Shown: positions 1-11,967, counted from the first letter of the stretch. The stretch: DNA of 64,000 bases from Sulfuritalea sp. (GCF_017302275.1 NZ_JAFLDR010000014.1:1-64000), one strand, 5' to 3'. Notes: generated by a model from the sequence alone, not told the origin. Numbers and translations are program-made.

Positions 1-145
1 CGGGGAGTTTGAAAGCCACGAAGGCGTGGATGGAATCCAGATGCCGGTCGACGAGCTGATCGAAAGCCTCGGCGTTCCCGGCCTGCGCCGCGGCAACCAG
101 GCAGTCGTCGGTGCCCGATGGAGGATTTGGTTCCGAGGGGTGCAT
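1..145 (-). CDS. ECF-type RNA polymerase sigma factor, N-terminal part (runs off the window)
   Basis: A reading frame starting with ATG at 143-145 encodes MHPSEPNPPSGTDDCLVAAA, followed by QAGNAEAFDQLVDRHLDSIH, and continues past the window edge. The pattern 'xxLVAAAQAGNxxAFDxLVxRHLxxIxxFV' is the start of sigma-70 region 2 in extracytoplasmic-function sigma factors, which direct RNA polymerase to a small regulon. Only about 48 residues are visible, so subgroup and partner anti-sigma factor cannot be named. It lies downstream of the haloperoxidase-like gene on the same strand, inside the block that appears foreign to the rest of the window. Function is inferred from this N-terminal pattern alone. 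Confidence 0.7.
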   Translation of the reverse strand, partial: MHPSEPNPPSGTDDCLVAAAQAGNAEAFDQLVDRHLDSIHAFVAFKLP

Positions 146-305
146 ATCCGTCGTGCAACTGCGGTATAGGGCCAGCCGGTCGAAACCTTACAAGTATTTC
201 GACCTTGGGGACCCTGGCTCCCAACCGACCACCGGGCTTGGACCTCCGTCCCCGCCGCGAGAGGTTCGGTCCTCCCAAGACGGTTTGCCTACGCCGGCGC
301 GCCTC

Positions 306-1454
306 CTACCGGACGAGTCTGGCGCGATAGAACCGGTGGGGGCCGGAGGCCGGTTGGTCCCAGGTGAACGGAGGCGTGTTGGTGCTCACCGGGTGCCAAC
401 CGGCCAGGTCGGGGGAGGATTCCAGGATGACGGGGCACTCCGGGGTGCCCTCCACGGCGACCTCGAGGTGATTGGGGGTCGGACGTCGGGCGCGAACCCG
501 GGGTGGGTTCCCCTGGGGCAGGAGGAAATGGTCGTCCACGAAGGCCCCGATGGCGCGTCCCAGGCTCAAACCGTCGAGGTCGCCCGAAAGGAAATGAATG
601 CCGCCGTAGATGCGACTCATGCCGATCTCGTCGGCCGCTCCGGCGAAGCTCGAATAGGCGCGGACCACGCCGGGCACGGAGTCCGAGATCACGGTGAACT
701 CCGCGTGGTCGGTTCCCAGGAATCGGGCGAGCACGACGGCGGCGGCGGCGCTGAAGGCGCTATGACCCGAGACGTATTCGGGAAAGGCAGGAGTCGTGAG
801 GAGGGGCGTCCAATTCGGATCCGCGGTTGTGGCGGGGTTTCCGTCGAGCTCGGCCTGGGGGATGGCGGTCACCGGGCGCCAGAAATTGAAGGCATACTTG
901 GCATCCCAGGTGGCGATGGCGGCGTCGGCGAGGGCGAGGTTCAGGAGTGCGAACAGGCGCGCTTTTTGGGGCAGCGACAGGCCTTGGCGGGTGGCGACCT
1001 GGCGGGCGATCTGGTTCCAGTGGCCCGGGGGCGTGACGGTGTAGGTGAAGTCGGCCCAGAAGTTGGCGACGAGGGTCTGCTCGGGTGTGCGGATCGGGCT
1101 GTCGACGGCGCCCAGAGCTCTGACTTGGTCGAGTTCGGTCGCGTACCGAGCACTGTCGAGGGGAGGTGGACCCGGGGGCCGAAACTGCGATCCGCTGGAA
1201 AGAGCAAGGGGCCGGACGAAACCCCAGTGGGGCAGGTCGGGAGGGCGGAAGTAGGGGGGCGTGCGGCGCCAGGCTCCGGGTTCCGCGCTGGGGATATAGG
1301 GTATCGTCGTGCTGCTGCCATCGTTCGCCCGAAGGCCGAGGATGGGGGTGGCCGTCGATCGCCCGAGTTCCACGCCGCGGCTGCGTTCGAGGCTCTCGGG
1401 GATCCCGGCGAGGGACGCGGCGAGCGTGGCGTCGAATCCCCGCAAATCCGCCAT
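306..1454 (-). CDS. Vanadium-dependent haloperoxidase / PAP2-superfamily protein, 5'-truncated
   Basis: The readable protein (about 382 residues from the Met at 1454) carries the PAP2/haloperoxidase core: an 'FWADF...TPPGHWN' segment, '[10 protein letters not shown]', the acid-base His in '[11 protein letters not shown]' and the second phosphate/vanadate-binding motif 'SRIYGGIHF'. Family members are secreted enzymes that bind vanadate or phosphate. The C-terminus ([18 protein letters not shown]... ending RFYRARLVR) is the Ig-like tail common in Verrucomicrobiota. The N-terminal signal peptide and first helices expected for the family are missing: upstream of the Met the frame runs straight into antisense trpE. 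The gene is therefore cut at about 1455-1480. The coordinate given is the first in-frame Met, not a native start. Confidence 0.75.
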   Translation of the reverse strand: MADLRGFDATLAASLAGIPESLERSRGVELGRSTATPILGLRANDGSSTTIPYIPSAEPGAWRRTPPYFRPPDLPHWGFVRPLALSSGSQFRPPGPPPLDSARYATELDQVRALGAVDSPIRTPEQTLVANFWADFTYTVTPPGHWNQIARQVATRQGLSLPQKARLFALLNLALADAAIATWDAKYAFNFWRPVTAIPQAELDGNPATTADPNWTPLLTTPAFPEYVSGHSAFSAAAAVVLARFLGTDHAEFTVISDSVPGVVRAYSSFAGAADEIGMSRIYGGIHFLSGDLDGLSLGRAIGAFVDDHFLLPQGNPPRVRARRPTPNHLEVAVEGTPECPVILESSPDLAGWHPVSTNTPPFTWDQPASGPHRFYRARLVR

Positions 1455-1464
1455 GTCCACGGCG

Positions 1465-2310
1465 ATGAAGCGGTTGGCCGAGTTCAAGGCCGCCGTTCGG
1501 CGCGCTAAGCAGTACATCGTCGATGGCGACATCATGCAGGTGGTGCTTTCGCAGCGCATGAAGAAGCTCTTTGCCGCCAGCCCGATGGCGCTTTACCGCG
1601 CGCTGCGCACGCTGAACCCCTCGCCCTACATGTTCTATTTCAACTTCCAGGATTTCCACGTGGTCGGCGCCTCGCCGGAAATCCTGGTGCGCCTCGAAGA
1701 TGCCGGCGAGGAAAAGACCGTCACCGTGCGCCCGATCGCCGGCACGCGCAAGCGCGGCGCGACGCCGGCAGAAGACGAGGCGCTCGCCGCCGACCTGCTG
1801 GCCGACCCCAAGGAGCGCGCGGAACACCTGATGCTGCTCGACCTCGGCCGCAACGACGCCGGGCGCGTGGCCAAGACCGGCACGGTGCGCGTCACCGACC
1901 AATTCACCATCGAGCGCTATTCGCACGTGATGCACATCGTCTCCAGCGTCGAAGCCACGCTGAAGGACGACGAAGGCGCCACCAGCGTGCTCAAGGCCAC
2001 CTTTCCCGCCGGCACCGTGTCCGGCGCGCCCAAGGTCAGGGCCATGGAAATCATCGACGAACTGGAACCTTCCAAGCGCGGCATCTACGCCGGCGCGGCG
2101 GGTTATCTGGGCTTCAACGGCGACATGGACCTGTGCATCGCGATCCGCACCGCCGTCGTCAAGGACGGCCACATCTTCGTCCAGGCCGGCGCCGGCATCG
2201 TCGCCGACTCCGACCCCGACAGCGAATGGCAGGAAACGCTGAACAAGGCCCGCGCCCAGTTGCGCGCCGCCGAGATGGCCGAGTCCGGCCTCGATACGCG
2301 TTTTGAGTGA
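1465..2310 (+). CDS. trpE: Anthranilate synthase component I, C-terminal part only
   Basis: TrpE makes anthranilate from chorismate using ammonia delivered by TrpG, the first step of tryptophan synthesis. The sequence from '[26 protein letters not shown]' on is a clean chorismate-binding domain: '[12 protein letters not shown]', 'GASPEILVR', '[10 protein letters not shown]', '[15 protein letters not shown]', '[19 protein letters not shown]' and '[13 protein letters not shown]'-type ending. A full TrpE is about 490 residues; only about 281 are present, and the feedback-binding N-terminal half is absent. The frame upstream of 1465 is antisense of the haloperoxidase-like gene. The Met at 1465 is simply the first in-frame ATG after the junction. 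trpG follows 10 bp downstream. Confidence 0.9.
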   Translation: MKRLAEFKAAVRRAKQYIVDGDIMQVVLSQRMKKLFAASPMALYRALRTLNPSPYMFYFNFQDFHVVGASPEILVRLEDAGEEKTVTVRPIAGTRKRGATPAEDEALAADLLADPKERAEHLMLLDLGRNDAGRVAKTGTVRVTDQFTIERYSHVMHIVSSVEATLKDDEGATSVLKATFPAGTVSGAPKVRAMEIIDELEPSKRGIYAGAAGYLGFNGDMDLCIAIRTAVVKDGHIFVQAGAGIVADSDPDSEWQETLNKARAQLRAAEMAESGLDTRFE

Positions 2311-2320
2311 GGAGAACAAC

Positions 2321-2893
2321 ATGCTTCTCATGATCGACAACTACGACAGCTTCACCTACAACCTGGTGCAGTATTTCGGCGAGCTCGGCGAGGACGTCAA
2401 GGTCTTTCGCAATGACGCCATCACGCTCAAGGAGATTGCCGCCATGCAGCCGGCGCGCATCGTGATCTCGCCCGGTCCCTGCTCGCCGGCCGAGGCCGGC
2501 ATCTCGGTGGCGACGATCCGCGAATTCGCCGGCAAGGTCCCGCTGCTCGGCGTCTGCCTCGGCCACCAGAGCATGGGCGCGGCCTTCGGCGGCGACATCG
2601 TCCATGCCAAACAACTGATGCACGGCAAGACTTCGCCCGTGCACCACGAGGGCAAGGGCGTCTTCGCCGGCCTGCCCAATCCGCTGACCGTGGTGCGCTA
2701 CCACTCGCTGGCGATCCGCCGCGAGACGCTGCCCGACTGCCTCGAAATCACCGCCTGGACCGATGACGGCGAAATCATGGGCGTGCGCCACCGGGAATTC
2801 GCGCTGGAAGGCGTGCAGTTCCATCCCGAATCGATCGCCACCGAGAGCGGTCATGAACTCCTGAAAAACTTCTTGAAGGGAAACCGGACATGA
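2321..2893 (+). CDS. trpG: Anthranilate synthase component II (glutamine amidotransferase)
   Basis: TrpG hydrolyses glutamine and channels ammonia to TrpE. The 190-residue protein starts [20 protein letters not shown], the canonical TrpG/PabA start, after a GAGG ribosome-binding site (2309-2313); an upstream start at 2303 would overlap trpE and add a non-conserved MSEENN. The class I amidotransferase triad is visible: Cys79 in 'LLGVCLGHQ' and the His/Glu of 'GVQFHPES' near the C-terminus. The oxyanion motif '[11 protein letters not shown]' is present. The stop overlaps the trpD start by 4 bp (ATGA), implying translational coupling. It may also serve as PabA. Confidence 0.95.
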   Translation: MLLMIDNYDSFTYNLVQYFGELGEDVKVFRNDAITLKEIAAMQPARIVISPGPCSPAEAGISVATIREFAGKVPLLGVCLGHQSMGAAFGGDIVHAKQLMHGKTSPVHHEGKGVFAGLPNPLTVVRYHSLAIRRETLPDCLEITAWTDDGEIMGVRHREFALEGVQFHPESIATESGHELLKNFLKGNRT

Positions 2894-3915
2894 TTACGCC
2901 GCAGGAAGCGCTACAACGCACCATCGAACATCGCGAAATCTTCCACGACGAGATGCTGCACCTGATGCGGCAGATCATGCAGGGCGAGATCTCGCCGCTG
3001 ATGGTCGCGGCGATACTCACCGGCCTGCGCGTGAAGAAGGAAACCATCGGCGAAATTTCCGCCGCGGCGATGGTGATGCGCGAGCTGTCAACCAAGGTCG
3101 ACACGCCGCACAACCCCCATTTCGTGGACATCGTCGGCACCGGCGGCGACGGCGCGCATACCTTCAACATCTCCACGGCCTCGATGTTCGTCGCCGCGGC
3201 GGCCGGCGCCACGGTGGCCAAGCACGGCAACCGCAGCGTGTCGTCGAAGTCCGGCGCTGCCGATGTGCTGGAAGCGCTGGGCGCCAACATCATGCTCACG
3301 CCGGCTCAGGTCGGCGAATGCATCGAGGCCATCGGCTGCGGCTTCATGTTCGCGCCCAACCACCACCCGGCGATGAAAAACGTCGCCCCGGTGCGGCGCG
3401 AGATGGGCGTGCGCACCATCTTCAACATCCTCGGCCCGCTGACCAACCCGGCCGGCGCGCCGAACACGCTGATGGGCGTGTTCCACCCCGACCTCGTCGG
3501 CATCCAGGTGCGCGTCATGCAGCAGCTCGGCGCCGACCACGTCATGGTGGTCTGGGGCAAGGACGGCATGGACGAGATCTCGCTGGGCGCCGCCACCCTG
3601 GTCGGCGAATTGAAGGACGGCAAGATCACCGAGTACGAAATCCATCCCGAGGACTACGGTCTGGCCATGGTTTCCAACCGCGGCCTGCGCGTCGCCGATG
3701 CGGCGGAATCGAAAGCCATGATGTTCGAGGCGCTGGAAAACAAGCCGGGCACGCCGCGCGAGATCGTCACCCTCAATGCCGGCGCCGCGCTGTACACGGC
3801 CAACCTCGCCGACTCGGTAGGCGACGGCATCGCCAGGGCCCGCGAGGCCATCGCCAGCGGCGCGGCGCGCAAGAAGCTCGACGAATTCGTCGCCTTCACC
3901 AAGAAGTTCGGCTGA
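2890..3915 (+). CDS. trpD: Anthranilate phosphoribosyltransferase
   Basis: TrpD transfers phosphoribose from PRPP to anthranilate. The 341-residue length is typical. The PRPP-binding motif GTGGD lies at residues 83-87, followed by '[12 protein letters not shown]', '[21 protein letters not shown]', '[23 protein letters not shown]' and '[11 protein letters not shown]', all family signatures. It overlaps trpG by ATGA at its start and trpC by one base at its stop (TGATG), so trpG-trpD-trpC is one tightly coupled unit. Confidence 0.97.
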   Translation: MITPQEALQRTIEHREIFHDEMLHLMRQIMQGEISPLMVAAILTGLRVKKETIGEISAAAMVMRELSTKVDTPHNPHFVDIVGTGGDGAHTFNISTASMFVAAAAGATVAKHGNRSVSSKSGAADVLEALGANIMLTPAQVGECIEAIGCGFMFAPNHHPAMKNVAPVRREMGVRTIFNILGPLTNPAGAPNTLMGVFHPDLVGIQVRVMQQLGADHVMVVWGKDGMDEISLGAATLVGELKDGKITEYEIHPEDYGLAMVSNRGLRVADAAESKAMMFEALENKPGTPREIVTLNAGAALYTANLADSVGDGIARAREAIASGAARKKLDEFVAFTKKFG

Positions 3916-4718
3916 TGGCGGCGGACATCCTCGAAAAAATCCTTGCCGTCAAACGCGAGGAAGTCGCGGCGGGCAAGGCGATCAAGTCGCTCGCGGCAAT
4001 CCGGGCCGAGGCCGAGGCGCAGGCTCCGACGCGTGGCTTTGAAGATGCTATACGCACAAGAGTCGGCGCTGGTGACACGGCGAAATGCGCGGCGGTCATC
4101 GCCGAGATCAAGAAGGCCAGCCCCTCCAAGGGCGTGATTCGGGCGGATTTCCGCCCGGCGGAGATCGCCGCCGACTACGAGAGCCACGGCGCGGCCTGCC
4201 TGTCGGTGTTGACCGACCAGGCCTTCTTCCAGGGCTCGGCCGACTACCTGCGCGCGGCGCGCGCAGCCTGCGCGCTGCCGGCGCTGCGCAAGGATTTCCT
4301 GGTCGATCCCTGGCAGGTGTATGAAGCCCGCGCCATGGGCGCCGACGCCATCCTGCTGATCGTCGATGCGCTCTCGCTGGCACAGATGCAGGAGATGGAA
4401 GCCATCGCCTTTGCGCTGGGCATGTCGGTGCTGGTGGAATGCCACGACGCCGCCGAACTGGATATCGCACTGCAGCTCAAGACGCCGCTGGTGGGCATCA
4501 ACAACCGCAACCTGCGGACCTTCGAGGTCGATCTGAATACGACGCTGTCGCAGTTGGGCCGCATCCCGGCAGACCGCATCGTGGTCACCGAGTCGGGCAT
4601 CCTCGCCCCGGCTGACGTCGCACTGATGACTTCGCGCGGCGTGCATGCCTTCCTCGTCGGCGAAGCCTTCATGCGCGCGCCCTCGCCGGGCGCAGAACTG
4701 GCGCGGCTGCTCGCCTGA
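3915..4718 (+). CDS. trpC: Indole-3-glycerol-phosphate synthase carrying an in-frame dispersed-repeat copy
   Basis: TrpC closes the indole ring of CdRP to give indole-3-glycerol phosphate. The 267-residue TIM barrel shows '[17 protein letters not shown]' (catalytic Lys), '[13 protein letters not shown]', '[26 protein letters not shown]', '[14 protein letters not shown]' and 'VTESGI...VGEAFMR'. Start ATG at 3915 overlaps the trpD stop. Residues about 49-57 (RVGAGDTAK) are encoded by a copy of the ~26-bp dispersed repeat (4058-4084). Compared with the usual '[19 protein letters not shown]' spacing this adds about four residues before the first strand. The insertion is in the N-terminal linker, so activity is probably kept. 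A second, nearly identical repeat lies just after the stop (4731-4757). Confidence 0.96.
   Translation: MAADILEKILAVKREEVAAGKAIKSLAAIRAEAEAQAPTRGFEDAIRTRVGAGDTAKCAAVIAEIKKASPSKGVIRADFRPAEIAADYESHGAACLSVLTDQAFFQGSADYLRAARAACALPALRKDFLVDPWQVYEARAMGADAILLIVDALSLAQMQEMEAIAFALGMSVLVECHDAAELDIALQLKTPLVGINNRNLRTFEVDLNTTLSQLGRIPADRIVVTESGILAPADVALMTSRGVHAFLVGEAFMRAPSPGAELARLLA
4058..4084 (+). repeat. ~26-bp dispersed repeat, copy inside trpC
   Basis: The core AGTCGGCGCTGGTGACACGG at 4061-4080 is followed by CGAA and is identical for 24 bp to the copy at 4734-4757. It is read in frame as RVGAGDTAK. Confidence 0.85.
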
Positions 4719-4730
4719 CGTCTGCTCCGA

Positions 4731-4757
4731 AAAGTCGGCGCTGGTGACACGGCGAAC
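4731..4757 (+). repeat. ~26-bp dispersed repeat, copy after trpC
   Basis: AAA precedes the same core and CGAA follows. It sits between the trpC stop and the end of the DUF5615 gene. Together with the copy at 4058 it brackets the 3' 650 bp of trpC as direct repeats. Confidence 0.85.
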
Positions 4758-4762
4758 CACAC

Positions 4763-5116
4763 TCAGCCGTGGATAGTCAGCGAGGTCCGGCCGAGTTCAA
4801 CGAAATCGTCAGTGCGGAAAGCCTCGACGATAGTCATCAGGTTTCCGCGAAGCAGACCTTCCAGTTCGACGTTTCCGATGTTGCCGGTCGCCACAAGCAA
4901 AAGCTGCTTCGGGCGACCGGATATGAGATGGGATTGAACGAAATCGTCATCCTTGGTGACGACCACCCTGCCCTGATTCGCAGCCAGATCAAGTATCTCT
5001 GTGTCTGGCGTACGGTTACCCAGCGGGAGATCCAGCGTGTGCAAGGCATCGTGACCGGCGTCGCGCAACAAGCCGCAGAGTCGGCGCGGCAGTTGCGCGT
5101 CGACCAGGAATTTCAT
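4763..5116 (-). CDS. DUF5615 PIN-like protein, probable toxin
   Basis: The 117-residue protein starts MKFLVDAQLPRRLCGLLRDA and contains 'DTEILDLAANQGRVVVTKDDDF', the acidic pattern of DUF5615 (PIN-like) proteins, presumed ribonucleases of toxin-antitoxin pairs. Conserved acidic residues are at Asp6 and the DDD cluster. It overlaps the upstream DUF433 gene by 4 bp (ATGA), the standard arrangement for this module. Nuclease activity is inferred from family membership. A copy of the dispersed ~26-bp repeat lies between its 3' end and trpC. Confidence 0.85.
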   Translation of the reverse strand: MKFLVDAQLPRRLCGLLRDAGHDALHTLDLPLGNRTPDTEILDLAANQGRVVVTKDDDFVQSHLISGRPKQLLLVATGNIGNVELEGLLRGNLMTIVEAFRTDDFVELGRTSLTIHG

Positions 5117-5343
5117 GCCGCGATGCGATCAATGCGTTTCACGTGTGCCAGCCGCGCCGCGTAGGACAAGGCGGCAAGGATATCTTCGCGTTCAAGATCC
5201 TCGTAGTCAGCGAGGATCTGATCGATGGTCATGCCTGCTGCAAGCAACTCCAGAACGTTTTCAACCGGATAGCGCAGGCCGCGAATGCACGGCTTGCCGT
5301 GGCAAATGGCTGGGTCGATGGTGATGCGTTCGCTGGTGCTCAT
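5113..5343 (-). CDS. DUF433 protein, probable antitoxin
   Basis: The 76-residue protein MSTSERITIDPAICHGKPCI... contains the DUF433 signature 'ICHGKPCIRGLRYPVENVLELLAAGMTIDQILADYEDLEREDILAALSYAA', a small winged-helix DNA-binding domain. A good GGAGG site sits 6 nt before the ATG at 5343, so the longer upstream frame is not needed. DUF433 genes precede DUF5615 genes in toxin-antitoxin-like pairs and probably bind their own promoter; the inverted repeat ATGCG-aacc-CGCAT lies just upstream. Confidence 0.85.
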   Translation of the reverse strand: MSTSERITIDPAICHGKPCIRGLRYPVENVLELLAAGMTIDQILADYEDLEREDILAALSYAARLAHVKRIDRIAA

Positions 5344-5376
5344 CTTTTGCCTCCAGGATGCGAGGCTAAAGTATAT

Positions 5377-5390
5377 ATGCGAACCCGCAT
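5377..5390. promoter_or_regulatory. Candidate operator upstream of the DUF433/DUF5615 pair
   Basis: ATGCG and CGCAT arms separated by AACC sit 34 bp upstream of the DUF433 start, next to an AT-rich TATATA stretch that could be the -10 region on the minus strand. Position and symmetry suit autoregulation by the antitoxin. This is inferred from sequence symmetry only. Confidence 0.35.
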
Positions 5391-5403
5391 GAATCGCCGC
5401 GCC

Positions 5404-5430
5404 AAAGAGTCGGCGCCGGCAGCACGGTGA
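5404..5430 (+). repeat. ~26-bp dispersed repeat, intergenic variant
   Basis: AAAGAGTCGGCGCCGGCAGC then ACGGTGA: a variant of the core in the gap between the DUF433 and DUF2892 genes. Confidence 0.7.
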
Positions 5431-5438
5431 TTCCCGGT

Positions 5439-5666
5439 TCAGGCGCAGCTGTTGCCGGTGGACTCCTTGACGCCCAGCTTCTTCAGGATCGAATCCAGCG
5501 GGCAGAATTTGGTGAAGCCGCTCTGGAACAGGTTGGCGCCGACGAAGGCGGTGAACCACAGCCAGGACAGCTTGCTCATGTCCGCCTGCCCCATGACATG
5601 GGCGAGGACCAGCGAGGTCATGATGAAGAATCCGGCGATGATGCGAACGAATTGATTGACGGTCAT
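5439..5666 (-). CDS. DUF2892 small inner-membrane protein
   Basis: The 75-residue protein MTVNQFVRIIAGFFIMTSLV has two hydrophobic segments and ends in the DUF2892 signature 'NLFQSGFTKFCPLDSILKKLGV'. DUF2892 domains form the membrane part of YgaP-like rhodaneses and often accompany sulfur or stress genes. An AAAGGAGC ribosome-binding site precedes the ATG. It follows the RND pump gene by 11 bp on the same strand and is probably the last gene of that operon. Its role with the pump is unknown. Confidence 0.85.
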   Translation of the reverse strand: MTVNQFVRIIAGFFIMTSLVLAHVMGQADMSKLSWLWFTAFVGANLFQSGFTKFCPLDSILKKLGVKESTGNSCA

Positions 5667-5677
5667 GTGAAGCTCCT

Positions 5678-8600
5678 TTATTGAGGTTTGAGGATGCGGC
5701 TTTGCATCACCGCGTAATACAGAACCGGTATCACCACCAGCGTCAGCAGGGTGGAAACGAGGATGCCGAAGATCAGCGACAGCGCGAGGCCAGAGAAGAT
5801 CGGGTCATCGACGATGAACAGCGCACCGAGCATGGCAGCGAGGCCCGTGAGCACGATGGGCTTGGCACGTACCGCGGCGGCCTGGATCACGGCCTCGGCA
5901 AAGTCCATGCCGCCAGCGACCTGCTCGTTGATGAAGTCCACCAGCAGGATGGAATTGCGCACGATGATGCCGGCCAGCGCGATCATGCCGATCATCGACG
6001 TGGCCGTGTATTGCGCGCCGAACAGGGCGTGGCCGGGCATCACGCCGATGATGGTGAGCGGGATCGGCGCCATGATGATCAGCGGCACGAGGTAGCTCTT
6101 GAACTGCGCCACCACCAGCAGGTAGATCAGGATCAGGCCGACGGCATAGGCCGCACCCATGTCGCGGAAGGTTTCGTAGGTCACCTGCCATTCGCCGTCC
6201 CACTTGATCGAGTACTGCGCGTAGGGGTCTCGCGGCTGCTTGAAGAAATACTCGCCCAGCGTGCCGCCCTGCGGCAGCGAAATACCGGCCAGCTTGTTGC
6301 GGATGTCGAACATGCCATACAAAGGACTGTCGAGCTTGCCACCCATGTCGCCGGTGACGAAGACCACCGGCAGCAGGTCCTTGTGGTAGATCACCTTCTC
6401 GCGCAGCAGGCGCTTGATTTCGACCACTTCCGACACCGGCACCAGCTGGCCTTCCCGGCTGCGCAGCTTGAGCTTGAGCAACTGGTCGATGTTGTTCTGG
6501 CGTTCGGCCGGCAGCACGATGCGCACCGGGATTTCGTACTTGGCGTCGCCGTCGTGCACCGGCGTCACGTCCTCGCCGGAGAGACCCATGCGCACCACCT
6601 CGACCACGTCCTTCTGCGCCACGCCGAGCAGCGCCGCCTTGGCCTGATTCACGCGCAGCACCAGCTTTTCCGCGTCCTCGTCCACCGTGTCGTCGACGCC
6701 GATGATGTCGGTGGTGCCTTCGAAGGCCTCGCGCACTTGCTTCGCCACCGCGATCTGGCCCGGGTAATCGGGACCATAAACCTCCGCGACGATGGGCGAC
6801 ATCACCGGCGGGCCGGGCGGCACTTCGACGATCTTGGCATTGCCGCCATGCTTCCTGGCCACGGCGACCACGCGCTCGCGCACCGAGACGGCAATCTCGT
6901 GGCTCTGCCGGTCGCGATGCTTCTTGTCCACCAGGTTCACCTGGATATCGCCCATTTCCGGCGCGCTGCGCAGGTAGTACTGGCGCACCAGGCCATTGAA
7001 GTTGATCGGCGCGGCCGCGCCGGCGTAGGCCTGGTAGTCGGCGACTTCGGGCACCTGGGCGATCTCGGCGGAGATTTCGCGCAGTACCTTGGCGGTTTCT
7101 TCGAGCGGCGTGCCGACCGGCATGTCGAGCACGATCTGGAATTCGCTCTTGTTGTCGAAGGGCAGCATCTTCAGTACCACCAGCTTGAAGAAGCCGAGAC
7201 TGACCGAAGCCAGGATGGCCACCAGCACGCCTATCCACAGCTTGCGCCGCGCCGCGCGGCCGGTGCGCGGATCGAGCAATGGCGACATGATGCGGCGGAA
7301 CAGGCGGTCGAGCTTTTCTGTCGTGACATCGCCGCCATGACCGCCGTGGCCCTGCGCCGCCGGCTTCATCAGCTTCAGCGCCAGCCAGGGCGTGATGACA
7401 AAGGCGATGGCCAGCGAGATGAACATGCCCATCGAGGCGTTGATCGGGATCGGGCTCATGTAGGGCCCCATCAGGCCGCTGACGAAGGCCATCGGTAGCA
7501 GCGCCGCGATCACGGTAAAGGTGGCCAGTATCGTCGGGCCGCCGACTTCATCCACGGCGGGCGGAATGATTTCCCACAGCGGCTTCTCAGGATGCAGCAG
7601 CGTCCAGCGATGGATGTTCTCCACCACCACGATCGCGTCGTCGACCAGGATGCCGATGGAGAAGATCAGCGCGAACAGCGACACGCGGTTGAGCGTGAAG
7701 CCCCAGGCCCAGGAGGCGAAAAGCGTCGCTGCCAGCGTCAGGGTCACCGCCGCACCGACGATCACCGCTTCGCGCCGGCCCAGGGCAAACAGCACCAGCA
7801 GCACGACGAAGATCGTGGCAAAGACCAGCTTGCCGATCAGCTTCTGCGCCTTGTCGGTGGCGGTGGCGCCGTAGTTGCGCGTCACCGAGAACTCGACGCC
7901 GTCGGGGATCACCGTGCCGCGCAGGGCTTCGGCGCGCGCGATCACCGATTCGGCGACATCGGCGGCATTGACGCCCGGCTTCTTCGACACCGAGAGCGTC
8001 ACCGCCGGCGATTCACCCTGTTTCGTGCCGTGCCAGACATAGCGCGAGGGCTGGTCGGGACCGTCGATCACCTGCGCGACGTCGGCCAGGTACACCGGCT
8101 TGCGTTCATGGACACCGACCACCAGGCGCTTCACGTCGGCGGCGGATTCGATGTAGGTGCCGGTCTGCACCAGGAGTTCCTTGTTGCCGGCGACCAGAGC
8201 GCCGGCCGGCTGCGAGGCGTTCGACACCTGCAGGGCGGCCTTGAGGTCCTGCGCCGTGATGCCGTGCGCGTTCATGCGGTCGGCGTCCATGACGACGCGG
8301 ATCACGTGGCCGGGGCCGCCGATGGTGGCGACGTCGCGCGTGCCGGGAATGCGCTTGAGGTCGATCTCGGCGGCGCGCGCCACCTGCTGCATTTCGAAGG
8401 CCGACTTCATGGGATCGGCGCTGTGGAAGGTCAGGGTGACGATGGGCACGTCGTCGATGCCCTTGGGCTTGACGATCGGGTCGAGCACGCCGAGGTTGGG
8501 CGAGAGCCAGTCCTTGTGCGAATTGATGGTGTCGTAGAGCCGCACCAGGGCCTGGATCGGATCCTCGCCGACTTCATACTGCACGGTGATTACCGCCATG

Positions 8601-8881
8601 CCGGGGCGCGACACCGAATACACGTGCTCGATGCCGGCGATGCGTGACAACACCTGCTCTGCCGGCCGCGCCACCAGCGCCTCGACATCGCGCGCCGCGG
8701 CACCCGGGAAGGGCACGAAAACGTTGGCCATGGTGACGTTGATCTGCGGCTCTTCCTCGCGCGGCGTGATCAGCGTCGCGCCTATGCCCAGCAGCAGCGC
8801 GATCAGCGCGATCAGCGGCGTCAGGGAGTTCCTGAGGAAATACCCGGCGATGCGGCCAGAGATACCCAAACCCGTGCCCAT
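5678..8881 (-). CDS. RND-superfamily efflux permease (AcrB/CusA-like)
   Basis: This 1067-residue inner-membrane proton antiporter starts in 'IAGYFLRNSLTPLIALIALLLG' (TM1), followed by the periplasmic 'EEEPQINVTMANVFVPFPGAAARDVEALVARPAEQ' porter segment. TM4 holds the proton-relay acids in 'IFSIGILVDDAIVVVENIHRW', and TM10-12 are seen in 'YLLVVAQFKSYLVPLIIMAPIPLTIIG'. Length fits the family (about 1020-1070). The group resembles uncharacterised 'acriflavin resistance' pumps rather than the metal pump CusA, since no methionine relay is obvious. The adaptor gene lies 13 bp upstream; no outer-membrane factor is present in the window. Substrate unknown. Confidence 0.93.
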   Translation of the reverse strand: MGTGLGISGRIAGYFLRNSLTPLIALIALLLGIGATLITPREEEPQINVTMANVFVPFPGAAARDVEALVARPAEQVLSRIAGIEHVYSVSRPGMAVITVQYEVGEDPIQALVRLYDTINSHKDWLSPNLGVLDPIVKPKGIDDVPIVTLTFHSADPMKSAFEMQQVARAAEIDLKRIPGTRDVATIGGPGHVIRVVMDADRMNAHGITAQDLKAALQVSNASQPAGALVAGNKELLVQTGTYIESAADVKRLVVGVHERKPVYLADVAQVIDGPDQPSRYVWHGTKQGESPAVTLSVSKKPGVNAADVAESVIARAEALRGTVIPDGVEFSVTRNYGATATDKAQKLIGKLVFATIFVVLLVLFALGRREAVIVGAAVTLTLAATLFASWAWGFTLNRVSLFALIFSIGILVDDAIVVVENIHRWTLLHPEKPLWEIIPPAVDEVGGPTILATFTVIAALLPMAFVSGLMGPYMSPIPINASMGMFISLAIAFVITPWLALKLMKPAAQGHGGHGGDVTTEKLDRLFRRIMSPLLDPRTGRAARRKLWIGVLVAILASVSLGFFKLVVLKMLPFDNKSEFQIVLDMPVGTPLEETAKVLREISAEIAQVPEVADYQAYAGAAAPINFNGLVRQYYLRSAPEMGDIQVNLVDKKHRDRQSHEIAVSVRERVVAVARKHGGNAKIVEVPPGPPVMSPIVAEVYGPDYPGQIAVAKQVREAFEGTTDIIGVDDTVDEDAEKLVLRVNQAKAALLGVAQKDVVEVVRMGLSGEDVTPVHDGDAKYEIPVRIVLPAERQNNIDQLLKLKLRSREGQLVPVSEVVEIKRLLREKVIYHKDLLPVVFVTGDMGGKLDSPLYGMFDIRNKLAGISLPQGGTLGEYFFKQPRDPYAQYSIKWDGEWQVTYETFRDMGAAYAVGLILIYLLVVAQFKSYLVPLIIMAPIPLTIIGVMPGHALFGAQYTATSMIGMIALAGIIVRNSILLVDFINEQVAGGMDFAEAVIQAAAVRAKPIVLTGLAAMLGALFIVDDPIFSGLALSLIFGILVSTLLTLVVIPVLYYAVMQSRILKPQ

Positions 8882-8894
8882 GGGCGGCCCCCGC

Positions 8895-11892
<2,998 letters not shown>

Positions 11893-11908
11893 TGGTTTAG
11901 AGTGCCGG

Positions 11909-11943
11909 CGGTACCGATACCCCATGGCGGGATATCGGTGCCG
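11909..11943. terminator. Long stem-loop after nirS (also a member of a dispersed repeat family)
   Basis: Arms CGGTACCGATACCC and GGGATATCGGTGCCG pair over about 15 positions, with one G-U pair and one mismatch, around a short loop. It begins 17 bp after the nirS stop and ends 24 bp before the regulator start. There is no T-tract, so it may stabilise the nirS 3' end or weaken read-through rather than fully terminate. The GGTA...ATACCCC pattern recalls repeats at 55851-55938 and 61686-61767. Confidence 0.6.
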
Positions 11944-11967
11944 TCGCGCCGGATCATCACAAGGAAC

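Noticed and set aside
5681-7498. Long open frames antisense to the RND pump (also antisense to glcD, dctP, uvrA and pntA).
   Set aside because: They are shadows caused by high third-position GC; their translations are Arg/His/Ala-rich without domains.
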